This document shows positions 38,413 to 50,049 of a stretch of DNA of 64,000 nt, piece after piece. Below the pieces are notes generated by a model. It ran no database searches, had not been told where the DNA came from, and saw only the letters and a list, made by a program, of their open reading frames with translations. Within the stretch, counting starts at the first letter, position 1. Every line of letters starts with the position of its first letter. This DNA comes from Owenia fusiformis (Eukaryota; Annelida; Polychaeta; Sabellida; Oweniidae): assembly GCA_903813345.2 (NCBI GenBank), contig CAIIXF020000011.1, positions 8,902,842 through 8,966,841 of the forward strand, written 5' to 3'. The translations under genes were made by a program, and so were the position numbers.

Positions 38413-38494
38413 TCTTTAGTTAGCGCAGTTGTGACGAGTGACCAGAAAGTTCACATTTAAGCTACTATGTTTATCATTTTTTCTTTAATTTCAG

Positions 38495-38925
38495 CATCAT
38501 TTTGGGAGTTTGGACACAACTATACGAAGACACTGAATTCCCTGAACACTGATCAAGGAATAGTGAACTATATACTTTACGGAATGAATACAACTAGGTC
38601 TAAATCCATCACTAACCTATGTAGTGGTCCCACGTGCTCTGATTGGGTTTGGGAAGGGACTGGAAATAATGGCCTAAAGGTGACGATTCTGTCAAAAGAA
38701 TTGGCGTGCAGGGCTGTTGCATGCAAGACCGCAGTCAACCTAAGCACTGTTACCGTGTGGCATCCGTCTAAGAATGCCGATTCAGCCGGGGATGTATGGT
38801 TTCTTAAAAATGACTGGCAGAGACATCTTTCTGCAGCTGACCCATCAGTTCCATTTCTATCCTGGCTTTCTAATATTGCAAACTTTTCATCATTTGATTT
38901 GTCAACCTTTAATCATACGCTTTGA
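38495..38925 (+). CDS. Probable terminal exon of a secreted or ectodomain protein (unknown family)
   Basis: A polypyrimidine tract and TTTAATTTCAG end at 38494, an excellent 3' splice site. The open frame then runs 143 codons to a TGA at 38923-38925. The sequence is globular and well mixed, unlike the surrounding repeats: it starts SFWEFGHNYTKTLNSLN and includes LCSGPTCSDWVWEG, LACRAVACK and WHPSKNADSAGDVWFLKNDW. There are five N-glycosylation sequons (NYT, NTT, NLS, NFS, NHT) and two cysteine pairs, which suggests an extracellular domain. I do not recognise the family. Upstream exons would lie in the gap or beyond the satellite. An alternative start at ATG 38467 gives MFIIFSLISA, a poor signal peptide, and I favour the splice reading. 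No AATAAA was seen in the next 170 bp. Confidence 0.6.
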
Positions 38926-39217
38926 TAACTACAGCTATACATGTACACATAGATGTTAGAGAAATCCAAGTTCATATGTTATTGCATTTTTGAATTATAT
39001 TACTTTTGTCACATTCATCCAACCTCAAGTCAATAATTATATTGATATAAACCAATAGAGCTGGCCAAAAAAGGTCACAGAAGAAGACGCTGATAGTAAA
39101 ATCAGTCCTTACAAGTTACGGAATAGAGTTAAGAGTAAGTATAGAAAAATTGTCACAAGTTTATTTGAAAACATTTTAGCTAAACAGACGTTTCATCGGC
39201 GATCCAGCTTTACTCAG
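38926..39217. other. 3' flank of the exon
   Basis: Possible 3' UTR and intergenic DNA. No further feature. Confidence 0.4.
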
Positions 39218-40872
39218 GTCCATTTGTCACCCCTATACATCCTATAGTGAACCTAGAAATTATTAAAAGTACAAAGTATTATGACCAATTCATGATAATA
39301 AGGGTTTTTTGAAGTGATTTAACTGGGTTGGACAAAAAGTTAGTTTGGGGAAAAAATAATATAGGCTAATTAAGGAGGCACTTATTGAAACATTGATTTT
39401 TTTCAATACCTTGAAAAGTAACAATGGTAGCAGCATAATTATTTTGTCTAAATCTATGTTTTCAGGGTTAATGAATAAGATAATGTTAAAATATACAAGA
39501 ACAGCTAATTAGATATTGTGCATATATGCAAATAAGCACGTTTTATGATTGAAATATCGCATTTATTAAAGATATTTTGTATGTCAAGATTACAAAACAA
39601 TGAATATAACTGACTAATCAAGGGTTTCCTTTTAGTGATTAATTTGGGGAAAATTAAATAAATAACCTTTGGGGAAAATCATATATGCAAATTAAGGCGG
39701 CCATTATTGAAGGATTGAATTTTTTACATTCTTTTAAAAGTAATAATGATAGCACCACAATTACTGTGTCCTTACCCATGTTTTCAGGGTCAATGAATAA
39801 GATAATGTAACAAGATACCAGAATAACTCATTATATATTAATGCAAATATGCAAATTAGCATATTTTATAATCGAAATATCACATTTATTCAAAATATTT
39901 CGTTTATCAGGTTTACAGTGCAATTGAAAGTACTCACTAATTGAGGGTTTCCCTTCGTGATTTAAAATGTTTATAGTATAATAGTATTATAATTATATAC
40001 AATAGTTTAGACAAAACTATTGTATATTGTAATTTTACTTTATTCGTAGTCTTGAATATTTCTGAGATAATTCAACGATGGCTGCCCTAATTTGCATAAT
40101 CACAATGATTATTGATTTAATCCTTTTTATTATCATTTTATCTTATTCTTTGACCCAGAAAACCTGGGTTTAGACACCAGTTTTGTTATGCTACTTTCCT
40201 TAGTCTCAGACATTTTGAAGATAATCAATAATTTGATAATGGCCACGCCAGGCCACCTTAATTTGCATAATCATTATTGTTGTTTAAGTTATTTTATTAT
40301 CTATCTTATTATTTGACCCTAAAAACTGAGTTTAAACACCCGCCTTGTGAGTTTTGTGTGCTTAGTTCTCGAAATATTAGGGATAATCAATAATTCGATA
40401 ATGGCCGCCCTAATTTGCATAATCATAATCAATAATCTTTTTTCTGATAAGGCCCAATTTATTGTATTATTTGACCCTGAAAACCTAGATTTAAGGACCA
40501 AAATTGTGATACTACTATACTTTGTCTTCAAAATATTGAAGGTAATCACTTTTTCAATAATGGCTGCCTTTCTTTGCAAAATAATAAAATAATTGTTCTA
40601 ATCTTGATTATTGTAATTTCATCTTATTCCCTGACCCTGAAAACCTGGGGTTAGATACCAATATTGTGATGTTTCTGTACTTAGTTTTCAGAATATTGAA
40701 GAAAATCCCGTTTTAGATAATGGCCATCTTCATTTGCATATATAATTTTTTCCCCAAAGTTGCCTTTTGTCCAACCCAGCTAAATCACTTCATAAAACCC
40801 TTATGATAGTGAATACACAATAAAACATCGTACTTTTACATATTTCTACGTTCAGAAAATGACAAACGGACT
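39218..40872. mobile_element. ~1.65-kb fold-back element
   Basis: Outer inverted arms are 39218-39345 and 40740-40872, sharing GTCCATTTGTCA, AAAAGTAC, AAGTGATTTAACTGGGTTGG and TTTGGGGAAAAAAT-. Each arm continues into diverged tandem units built on TTTTCAGGGTCAATGAATAAG and ATTTGCATAAT. They read rightward at about 39380-39900 (spacing ~320) and leftward at about 40080-40740 (spacing ~160). Short ORFs at 40319-40592 lie within these units and are not counted. Confidence 0.8.
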
Positions 40873-41025
40873 ACAGGGGCAATTGAAGTCCAAGTTACTA
40901 TTATAATATTGCTTAACCGCCACTACAGCTTTTAAAGCGTTGAGACGTGTACTATAATCACATCGAGAGTGCATGTCTCCAAAGAATCGAACAGGAATAT
41001 TTTCACGCCACTATGGCTATAAGTA

Positions 41026-41920
41026 CAGGGTGGTCCGAAAATGGGACACTAGTATTTCAAAAATAAATATTGTTTTTATTGATGAAAATATCCATATCAA
41101 ATATTACGTCACCCTCGTATCAAAACGGTGTCCCAAAACTTGCAAAAAGCATGTTTTTGTCAAATGTAGTTCAGATGTTCGCAAATATGTACATTTTATT
41201 AAACATATGATACTGATACACGTTTGTGGTTAAAATGTCGTGGGAATTCTGCCTACAACGTGTAAAATAAGGAAAAAAGAAAAATCGTACCTTCGACGTT
41301 CCGACATTTTGTTACCGAATACTAGCGTAATCGAGTAGATCACCATTGTAAACTGGTCAATAGCATCATAGATATGCTGTTGAGACAATGAATTCCACTT
41401 CTTAACAATTCTGTCCTTAAGGGACTGAATAGATGTATGGGGTTCATGGTTAACCAATTCTGTTAGTTTTACCCATACATATGGTAGTCGCAGATTTTGG
41501 CATTAGGAGCTAGGCAAATTCTCCTTAAAACATTTGACTGTCTTCTGAGATCTTTGGCGCGGAGCCTACTCTTGTAAAATGTTATGATCCGGAAATAAGC
41601 TCAAATCAAGGTGTTCCAAACCAAAAACAACAGAACTGGTGTACCATGAACATCCTTGGTCCAAGAGTATTTCAGTTTATTCCAGCTGAGACACTGATGC
41701 CGGATTTTGAAGATGTACCATGACTTTGTCTTGAGAAAAAGTGACGTCATTTGTATTATGGACGCTGGTTGACGGACAATATGATAACTTTAGACTTATT
41801 TTGTACCAAATTAAAGATAATTAAATTCCCCGTCCACTGGTATACAAAATGACATGTTTTCATCTTATAAAATCAATATTTATTTCTGAATACGAATGTC
41901 CCGTTTTGTGGACCACCTTG
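41026..41920 (-). mobile_element. Decayed, internally deleted mariner-family element
   Basis: Flanked by TA on both sides (41024-41025, 41921-41922). Termini are inverted over ~63 bp: CAGGGTGGTCCGAAAATGGG on the left and, inverted, CAAGGTGGTCCACAAAACGG on the right. The CAGGGTGGTCC-type end is characteristic of mariner-like elements. At 895 bp it is shorter than the usual ~1.3 kb. It encodes the transposase remnant at 41230-41520 on the minus strand. Confidence 0.85.
41230..41520 (-). pseudogene. Mariner-type transposase C-terminal remnant
   Basis: The frame from 41457 leftward (MVNHEPHTSIQSLKDRIVKK, then WNSLSQQHIYDAID...) fits the C-terminal helix region of Tc1/mariner transposases (typically T---L---I---W--I). 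Upstream in the same orientation, a decayed LPSS-CQNLRLPYVWVKL corresponds to the s-DLNP-DY-vW block that carries the last catalytic aspartate. It is interrupted by a stop and has lost the motif. The enzyme cannot be functional. Confidence 0.65.
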
Positions 41921-42486
41921 TACATGTACATCAAAATGTCAAATGAAAGATGAAGTACTTATCCATCTGTCGGAAATACAAGGACATTAAACTCACCAGG
42001 TTATATGATAAACCGTTTCAAGAATTGATGATTTGAGTTAACTGTGGATATTTATAAAAATGTAAGTCGGCATGTATTCGACAGTTAATGTACACACATG
42101 ATGTATGCATCAACGTGTGACCTAAATATCAATTCGTGACTATCATAATGGCTTTCAAAAATTAAGTTACATTGGTAGGAGATTAACAAAAACGTCAAAA
42201 CATCCAAATATCCGAACGACGTCAAGTATTAACAATACACTTTTCGTGCATCTCGAACAAGGCGCAAGGTTCTGTGATCCAGCGCGGAATACACATTGCT
42301 GGCAATGTGTATTCCGATAGAAAAAATTCACAAATATCAACAAATTTCATTGAGTAGAAGATTACATTCGAAATCACAACTTTCAAAATATTTGTTTTAA
42401 CCAAGAATTGTAAGAACTTGAAACATGTTGTTAGTTTTTCAAACCGCATATCCTCATTTACGTTCTTTGACAAGGATGAATCCATA

Positions 42487-43584
42487 GTACCCCGGACAGG
42501 TTGTATGATGCAGTCGTTTTTTTACTCTATATTTGTAATAGAACAACTATTCTTATTGAAATTTTCAAAATTTATTCTAGAGACAATTCCCAACATGGAA
42601 AATAAATATTTTATCAAAATTTCTAATTTTATGATTTTGACGGGCTTTTTTCAAAAACACTACACTGTCAATAAAATACAGGTTTTTGCTTGAACAATTG
42701 AACTTTTAACGTCATTTCAAATATTGTCTGGCTATTGAATTTCCGGCTGCCTAAAGTCTTTCCAGATATATCTGTTGCCATATTAATAATTATGGCTGAT
42801 TATTGTTATTCACTTGAGTCACATACAATATTATTACAGTGCATTAGGCCAATAAAAAACTTGTTGCTCTGGGTCTCGTTTTGTGAAGCGTTCCCTAGAT
42901 TGAGCCCAGATAGAGGAGGTCAATCTTCTTGTCCATGGACATGATTCCATCCCGGTCACTGTTCAATACTGTCCAAAATGAAATAAAACATTACGAATCT
43001 CCTATTTGAAGTATTCTTGGCATTAGATCCTTCAGAGATGTTAATACAGCTGTGTCAAATTTTATCATGAAATTGTGAGGGAGACCTGACATTTTAAAAG
43101 CATGGTACAATTTACGTGCAACGGGCTTGCATGCTGAGTAACGGTGGCGGAAAAACCAAGAGGAGAAAAAAGGTGCGTTTTCAGAGAAAACATGACCCAG
43201 AGTGACAAGTGTTTCATTGGCCTAATGCACTGTAATAATATTAGGCCTATTGAATATGACAAAAATGAATAACAATTATCAGCCATAATTAATATGGCAT
43301 CAAATACATCTGGAAAGACTTTAGGCTGTCAAAAATTCAATAGCTAGACAATCTTTAAAATGACATTAAAAGTTTAATTGTTCAAGCAAAACCTGTATTT
43401 TATTGACAGTGGAGTGTTTTTGAATAAAGCCTATCAAAAACATAAAATTAGGAATTTCATTAAAATATTTTTTCCATGTTGGAAATTGTCTCCAGAATAA
43501 AATATGAAAATTTCAATAAGAATGGTTGTTCTATTGCAAATATAGAGTAAAAAACGACTGCATCATACAACCTGCCCGGGGTAC
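42487..43584. mobile_element. 1.1-kb palindromic element nested in the left arm, TA target site
   Basis: Starts GTACCCCGGACAGG and ends CCTGCCCGGGGTAC, flanked by TA (42485-42486 and 43585-43586). Arms of ~400 bp (to ~42895 and from ~43185) share GTATGATGCAGTCGTTTTTT, GCATTAGGCCAAT and CTCTGGGTC. The loop is ~290 bp. The matching position in the right arm of the host element (near 46575-46582) lacks it, so insertion followed formation of the inverted pair. Confidence 0.85.
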
Positions 43585-44099
43585 TATCAAAACATGGATT
43601 TTCTTGATTATTCTTCAAAACTACCCTTGAAATGTTAGTATGTAGGATATTACAGTGTAAATTGACACGCCTTTGTTTTCTCCATATCATGAAAAAATAA
43701 ATGCAGTACCATCTGTCAATATTCGAAAACAGAAAGTTCATTCTGTATGTAAACAAGAAAAAATACATTTATGGTTGGTTCATAATGAAAATGACAAATA
43801 ACATACATCTTTTGAAGTAGTGGTATACACGAACATAGTGGAAATTCAGAAATTTAGGCCATCCCCAAGATTGCTTCACCAATATGTAACAGAATATCAA
43901 AATTATCATTTACACGTTTGTTGATAAGTTTATTGAAAATAATTAACAAGAGGTTTACTTCAATTGTGGCAACATTCTTAGTAAATATTGATGAACATAC
44001 GAATATCGAGTGTTGACTGAGTTATTTGACTTGACCGTATAGTGTAATATGATTGAATGAAAACACTCCAAGTCTTGAATTATCAGTTATTTAAAGCTG

Positions 44100-44402
44100 G
44101 GGCCAGGAATACACGTTAAAAATGTTTAAAAAGTCCCCCAGTGTACTGAGTTGGAAATGCGTGGTGTATACATGTATATTCCCAGGAATACGTTAAAAAT
44201 GTTTAAAAAGTCCCCTAGTGTACAGAGTTGGTAATGCGTGGTGAGGCCCGGGTATACAGTCATTAATAAAATATTATTAAAATATTCTTATTCAATGTAA
44301 GTAATATAGTAATATAAAAAAAAAGGTGAGGCCCGGGTATACAGTCATTAATAAAATATTATTAAAATATTCTTATTCAATGTAAGTAATATAGTAATAT
44401 AA
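44100..44402. repeat. Rearranged copies of the AACCTGAGGCC MITE with an 85-bp tandem duplication
   Basis: Two partial copies of the GAATAC...AATGCGTGGTG segment (44106-44182, 44185-44243) are followed by GAGGCCCGGGTATACAGTCA...GTAATATAGTAATATA. The latter is duplicated with start points 44240 and 44325. It is related to the element at 17363-17546. Confidence 0.8.
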
Positions 44403-44580
44403 GTAAAAGAGAGGTAGGTCACTTCGATCAGTAGGATCCCTAATCCAACTGTATTTCGTTCGCACTGGACGAAACCACAAAATTCTTCCGCCATGAAGGC
44501 CCAGGAATGATTTTTCCAGTCTCCGAGCCTTTCGTCCAGTGCCATCCGTACCTCCTGTGCCTTACCTCATGCAGTTGTTT
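44390..44580 (-). other. Possible exon-like segment with a 13-bp inverted repeat
   Basis: The minus-strand ORF from ATG 44543 (MALDERLGDWKNHSWAFMAE...) has balanced composition for ~45 codons. GCACTGGACGAAA at 44462-44474 and its inverse at 44530-44542 bracket the first part. This could be a captured exon or a hairpin by-product. No family was recognised. Confidence 0.2.
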
Positions 44581-45477
44581 AAATTCCCGAAAAAATTTAC
44601 CCTTCTAAATATTTTAACCCCCTTCAAGAAAATCTATCTTTTGCGGTTGCTACTAATTTTATTCGTTATATTTTATAAGATATTTATTTCTAATGTAGCA
44701 AGAATCCATTCGTAAGAAAAATATTAAGTAATTCGTAACAAACAGTTAAAAATAAGTGAATAGGAATTTGCAAGGACTTCCGATCGATCAGAAATTATTT
44801 ATTAACACCGTTGCTATGCAGTTCGTTTTGAAGTGACGTCATCCCATATTCGTAATTTTCAACGTCTAATAAACGAATACCACATGTCGATGTAATGTTT
44901 TAATCGATAAAATTGAATTTCTTACATATTTCTTTATCTTGATGTTAGATAACAAGTTATGATATTGGTGAACTCGCCAGAAATTAACATAATATTATTT
45001 GAAGCGTTTTTAGAAAATTTTGACACCGCCATCTTGAAATCGTGTAGTAATGTTGAACCCAGTGATTATCGATCTTGACGTTTTACAACTTGTTGCTCCG
45101 CGGAGATTTTTACTTAAAAACACATCAAATACAACATTGATTACCAATTTTGATAGTAAAATCATTTGTAAACGTTATGATTTATGGAATTTAAAAGTTT
45201 TGGCGTTGTTGATTCCGTAATAAAGAAAGTACTAATTTCTGAAGCTTTCTAAGATCGTACCCCGGGAATTTTAGAACTATTTTAACAACGTCAGAGAGGT
45301 AGTGAAGGTACGCAACGAACGAAATGAATTTTGAGAATGTGATTTTTCTTTGGTAATTTCTACAATCCTGACATCTTTCTTTTCTCATCGTAGTTAAAAA
45401 CGCAAAGAAACACGCTTGCGAACTCTGCCAGGACACTTTTCCCAGGTCAAGAAGAAGTGAATTATTTCAACGCTTTT
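44581..45477. other. Core of the long-inverted-repeat element
   Basis: AT-rich, with CGCCATCTTGAAA (a minus-strand YY1-like site) near 45027. The minus-strand 81-codon ORF at 45191-45436 (MSWQSSQACFFAFLT...) lies downstream of the promoter-like cluster read leftward. No domain was recognised and I do not call it a gene. Confidence 0.35.
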
Positions 45478-45542
45478 CATTGGCTTAGAAATGACCTCTA
45501 CGTCATCAAGAGGTCAAGTTATTTATAACGGCCGCCATCTTT
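45478..45542. promoter_or_regulatory. Compact promoter-like motif cluster
   Basis: Within 65 bp: an inverted CCAAT box (ATTGG 45479-45483), inverted nuclear-receptor half-sites TGACCTC and GAGGTCA (45492-45498, 45510-45516) around ACGTCAT, a TTTATAA box (45522-45528) and GCCGCCATCTT (YY1-like on the minus strand) at 45531-45541. The TATA/CCAAT order favours rightward transcription. The YY1 site could support leftward transcription. Confidence 0.4.
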
Positions 45543-46030
45543 AAAATTCTAACGCTCGTAAACGTTCACCACCGTTTAACAAAAGTTGGCATCCGTTAAA
45601 GCAGCGCTGTAAACGCTCGGCCAACGCGGATGTTTCTCGAATGGCCATCCTAACGCAACGCTCCGAAAGTTTTGAGCTGCTCAAAATATTGCGAGCGTTG
45701 AAAAGGGACAATTTTACGCCCTGGCAAAGTTTATCACCGCTCCACCAACGCCCAGTCAAAGTTTGGCACCGCTAGACGCAAGTTCGTGGACGCTTGAATC
45801 CGCTAGACCAACGCAGAAATCTTAAACGCTGGACCACCGCTGCTTCGCCAGGCGTTGCCCGGGCGGCGATTAAACGTTGCACAAACGTCGGTGGAGCGGT
45901 TGTTAGCGTTTTATCTGCGTACATGGGGTTGTTGGAACGGTGTCGGACGTTGTCGCAGCGTTCCATGGCGGCGATGAACTTTGCTTTGGCGTTGGTATAG
46001 AGGTGTCGGAGCGGGACCAGAATTTGGCTA
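45541..46030. other. GC-rich block with recurring AACGCT/GCGTT words
   Basis: A ~490-bp island of clearly higher GC and CpG in an AT-rich region. AACGCT, AACGTT and CCACCGCT-type words recur every ~15-30 bp, as in a decayed short tandem repeat. ORFs are open on both strands (45541-45759 and 45772-46077 minus, 45794-46000 plus), as expected for stop-poor GC-rich DNA. A coding origin cannot be excluded. Confidence 0.5.
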
Positions 46031-47069
46031 TAAATACGTGGAGAAATGCACCACTGTGTAGAACACTCTGAACACAATCAGGAATGGGTCATAGAATTGT
46101 TACTTCAATATTCACATTATACGGTCAAGACAAGTAACTTAGTCAACATTCGATATTCGTATGTTCATCAATATTTACTAAGAATGGTGCCACAATTGAA
46201 GTAAACCTCTGGTTAATCATTTTCAATAAACCTATCAGCAAACGTGTAAATGATAATTTTGATGTTCTGTTACATATTGGTGAAGCAATCTTTGGGATAT
46301 GACCTAAATTTCTGATTTTCCACTGTGTCCCTGTATACCCCTACTTCAAAAGATATATGTTATTCGTCATTTTTCATTATGAACCAACCATAAATGTATT
46401 TTTTCTTGTTTACATACAGAATGAACTTTCGGTTTTCAAATATTGCAAGACGGTACTGCATTCATTTGTTCAGGATATCGAGCAAACAAATGCGTGTCAA
46501 TTTACACTGTAATATCCTACATACTTATATTTCAAGGGTAGTTTTGAAGAATAATCAAGAAAATCCATGTTTTCAAATGGATTCATCCTTGTCAAAGAAC
46601 GTGAATGAGGATATGCCGTTTGAAAAAGTCACAACATGTTTCAAGTTCTTACAATTCTCGGTTATAAAAAATAATTTGAAAGTTGTGATTTCGAATGTGA
46701 TATCCTACTCAATGAAATTTGTTGATATTTGTGAATTTTTTTCTTTCGAAATGCACATTGATGGATAACAGAACCTTGCCATGTTCGAGATGCACGAAAA
46801 GTGTTTTGTTAATACTTGACGTCGTACGGATATTTGGATGTGATTGACGTTTTCGTTAATCTCCTACCACTGTAATTTCCAACTTAATTTTTGGAAGCCA
46901 AATGTGATAGTCACGAATTGATATTTAAGTCACACGTTGATGCATACATCATGTGTGTACATTAACTGTCGAATACATGCCAACTTACATTTATATAAAT
47001 ATCCACAATTAACTCAAATCATCAATTCTCGAAACGGTTTATTATTTAACCTGGTGAATTTAATGTTTC

Positions 47070-49540
47070 ATTTTGATTTATAATTATGGTATCGGATTTG
47101 AGTATGCTATAAGTCGAGGCTTAAACAAAGCAATAAAATTACATGAAACCTTTTGTGAAAATTCGAACGATTTTTCAAGAATCCTCCTTCAAAGTGATCC
47201 CAAAGTGCTCCCCGGGAGTGGAAATTTCGTCTTGTGTAATCAAAATAATAGAGCGGGTGGTTTGAATTTTTGTTTGAGTTTATAGTTTACATCTATTAAT
47301 TGAAAAACATATCGCCTAATTGAGAGGTACATGCATATTTTGGCGAAATATTGTGCAAAAACAGGAGTTGACACGCTTACATTTGAAAATGAAATTTCCT
47401 ACATAATCGTCGACTCATGTTTAGAAGTCATGAAAACATGGTTGAACACAAAACATTGACCCAGTTACTGTCTATTCATCATGGGTTCACTAAGGGAAAT
47501 ATTATTAATGACTTAAATTGTTTACAGTTAAGTTGTATTCCAAGAAACTTATCAATTTAGAAATGCAAATTGTTCAATTTTGTTTTTCAATTATAAAAAA
47601 TGGCACCTGTAGAGAACAACGTTTTCAAAAAATTTTAAAACGGAGATATTTACTTATGCAACATTTATTGGCATGTGTCAGGGAATAAATAGGAAGAATA
47701 TGCATTTGATTCTATATCTTGTTCCTGAAGGAGTTTGTTAAGGAGCGGTATATCTTAACGTATTTTTATCATCCCGAACTCAAACATTTCGAACACTTAT
47801 TTCGAGAACGCTTTGTTGAGAATTGATTCGAGATGTACTCAAAATTAGTGCGTTAAAATGTGTATTATCATCTAAATAACCACCTCACAAATTATTTTGG
47901 AAATCAAAGATGTACGATTTTTGAGATTTTTATTTTCGAACGTTGACTTACTTACTTGGCTTGACTGTATATCCAAAAGTGGGAGATGCTATTTCTTGCA
48001 ATGGCAAGGACGTCTTTCTGTGTATAACAGTATACATGTAGTTGAATATTATAAATTTCTGGTTCAAAAGCCAAAAAGGATTATTATTTGAATACATGAA
48101 TACTTGATATTTATGTACTGGATTAAGCATAAGAATGAGATTTTATAAGAAATAATACACCGAAGGCCGAAGGCCTGAGGTTATTATTTCTTATCAAATC
48201 GAATTCGAATGCTTTATTTTACTTAAATCACACACATTCTTATTACAGGTAAATGGTCTATTATATTACAGTTAAAAGGTCTTTAATCTGGAAAATGTGA
48301 TTTCTTTTGTATTGACTATTCAAACTGCGCGTGAATTTTGCAAACTTTAACCAGGCTCACAATGACCCTGACTCTTATTGGTTAAAATTTGTTGTTATAT
48401 AGCCAATTAATTGTAACAACAAAAAGAGTTGGTTGCATTGACCTCATGAGTGTGAGTTGATGTAAGTGACTGAGTGGGCTATAATTAGTCTAGCTTCAGT
48501 GCACTACAGGTGACTGTCCAGTCCAGAACATTGAATTTGAATACAGCAGAATATTTGTAAGTAAGATAAGATGTAGATAGCAACAAAAATTGATAAATTG
48601 TTTTATTCTTAAGAATGCACAGTAACAAGAGAAGGGTACATGTATTTTTGTATATTGTTTTTAGGGAATGAAAACTATCAAAAACTGTCAATGGCCATTT
48701 ATGTCTCACTTGTTTTTGATAGCTTGCCAAGTGTACATTCTTTAAAAACAATAGAAAAATAATGCACTTTTCTTTTGATAAAACCATACATTCTTAAAAA
48801 TAAACCACAGCAAATTCTATTGTGTTGCTACCCAAGTGGGATTTAAAAATATAAAAGATATTGGACTACAATTGTTATTAGGTTATTATCCCATTGACCG
48901 ATCGAACTAAGTAGCACTGTACAATGAAAAGTATAGAATTATTTGATCTCAGATTAAGGCTGCGTTTTTGAACTGCCTGCTGTGCAAGTCAATTGCATAA
49001 TCACACCCCATTCTCAACACATCGTACAAATTGAACCAGACGACGTGTTTTTTACTTAGTTTGTATAATTTCAAGGTTTTGACAGAATATGACCGTTTTT
49101 CTCATAGAAATATAGTCCATGTTACGCAGAGATGTCTCTAGTAACGCTCCCTCCAAACATTTTTTCTGAACACGATCTAGAACTTCTCAAATCTTCTAAA
49201 AAGCACGGCAATTTTTTGAAAAAATATCATTTTCATAAAATCCATCATGTTTCCGTCATCTTGATTTATATCATCATGTAATAGTGACTAGCGTAATAAT
49301 AAAATCATTATACATCATCTAGACACCTCAGTTTCCAAAATTATTGGAAGAATTCCAAAACATTTGTAAAACAGATTACTGCAATGAGTCATTATTCTGG
49401 AAGGATCTAGAAGAATGACAGAAAAATATATTCTTAGAATATAAATAATCGTTTGATTTGCTAATCTGGAATGGTCAAGAACAACAAGAACTACATTATT
49501 TCATAACATCAGTTTCTAAGAATATCATGACATCAGATGT
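47070..49540. other. Non-coding stretch
   Basis: No supported gene. An AAGAAATAAT / ATTATTTCTT-type stem around CCGAAGGCCGAAGGCC sits near 48149-48192. Confidence 0.45.
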
Positions 49541-49652
49541 TGATGAGATATATTGAGCGAAACATTCAAATCCTTCATTTCAACCCTCACACTTGATATA
49601 TACACATCAACAAAAATCGTGAAATTAGTACCGTATATAGACAATCCAGATC

Positions 49653-49895
49653 ATGAGGAGAAGGATCCTCAAAGCAAGCAGACAAAATAAGATAAGAGAA
49701 CAACAATTTGGGAGAGGATGGATATGCATAGATAACATTAAAGTAGATACTAAACCAATTCAAATCATTTCACCCATGGCTGCAGTTGTCGACAGGGCAA
49801 AGGTACAATTGCAACTGAAACGTCATCGTGAAGATATGAAATATGAAGAATACGAACCATCTAAAGAGACACAACAAAACACAACTAAAACATGA
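49653..49895 (+). CDS. Hypothetical 80-aa basic/charged ORF
   Basis: ATG at 49653 (MRRRILKASRQNKIREQQFG...) to a TGA at 49893-49895. Highly charged, with a likely helix (AKVQLQLKRHREDMKYEEYE). No membrane span or known domain. A second open frame (VKLVPYIDNPDHEEKDPQSK...) overlaps its start, so this may be the remnant of a longer frameshifted coding region. There is no clear splice or polyadenylation context. Confidence 0.2.
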   Translation: MRRRILKASRQNKIREQQFGRGWICIDNIKVDTKPIQIISPMAAVVDRAKVQLQLKRHREDMKYEEYEPSKETQQNTTKT

Positions 49896-50049
49896 AAGAA
49901 ACAGACATTCTTATGCAAACCTCCCGGTTTCCAAGCAAGGATGGTCGATTGAAATAATATGTATATAATGAATGATATGGATGATAATGAAATAAATAAG
50001 TAAAATATTGTTTTGTTATTCAGTCGTTTACAAATCGCTTTAACACGTG

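Larger units (their letters stand above)
41982..47069. mobile_element. ~5.1-kb element with ~1-kb inverted arms
   Basis: The left arm (41982-42486 resuming at 43585-44059) is the inverted match of the right arm (46105-47069). Shared stretches include GATGATTTGAGTTAACTGTG, GCATGTATTCGACAGTTAAT, GACGTCGTACGGATA-type DNA, TTACACTGTAATATCCTACA and CGAATATCGA. The left arm is split by a separate palindromic element. The ~2-kb core has a rearranged MITE, promoter-like motifs and a GC-rich block. No transposase was recognised. ORFs such as 46394-46768, 43460-43768 and 42222-42485 lie in the arms and appear in both copies, so they are not taken as genes. Confidence 0.8.

Noticed and set aside
37844-38423. 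ORFs of 178-191 codons
   Set aside because: They consist almost entirely of N from the assembly gap.
40973-41233. 86-codon plus-strand ORF
   Set aside because: It runs across the left end of the mariner element and is antisense to the transposase orientation. No domain.
42222-46768. ORFs of 73-124 codons in the long-inverted-repeat element, e.g. 46394-46768
   Set aside because: They lie in inverted arms shared by both ends. The matching arm copies are interrupted differently and no domain is visible.
48485-48787. 100-codon minus-strand ORF
   Set aside because: Leucine/lysine/phenylalanine-rich AT-driven ORF with no domain, splice or start support.
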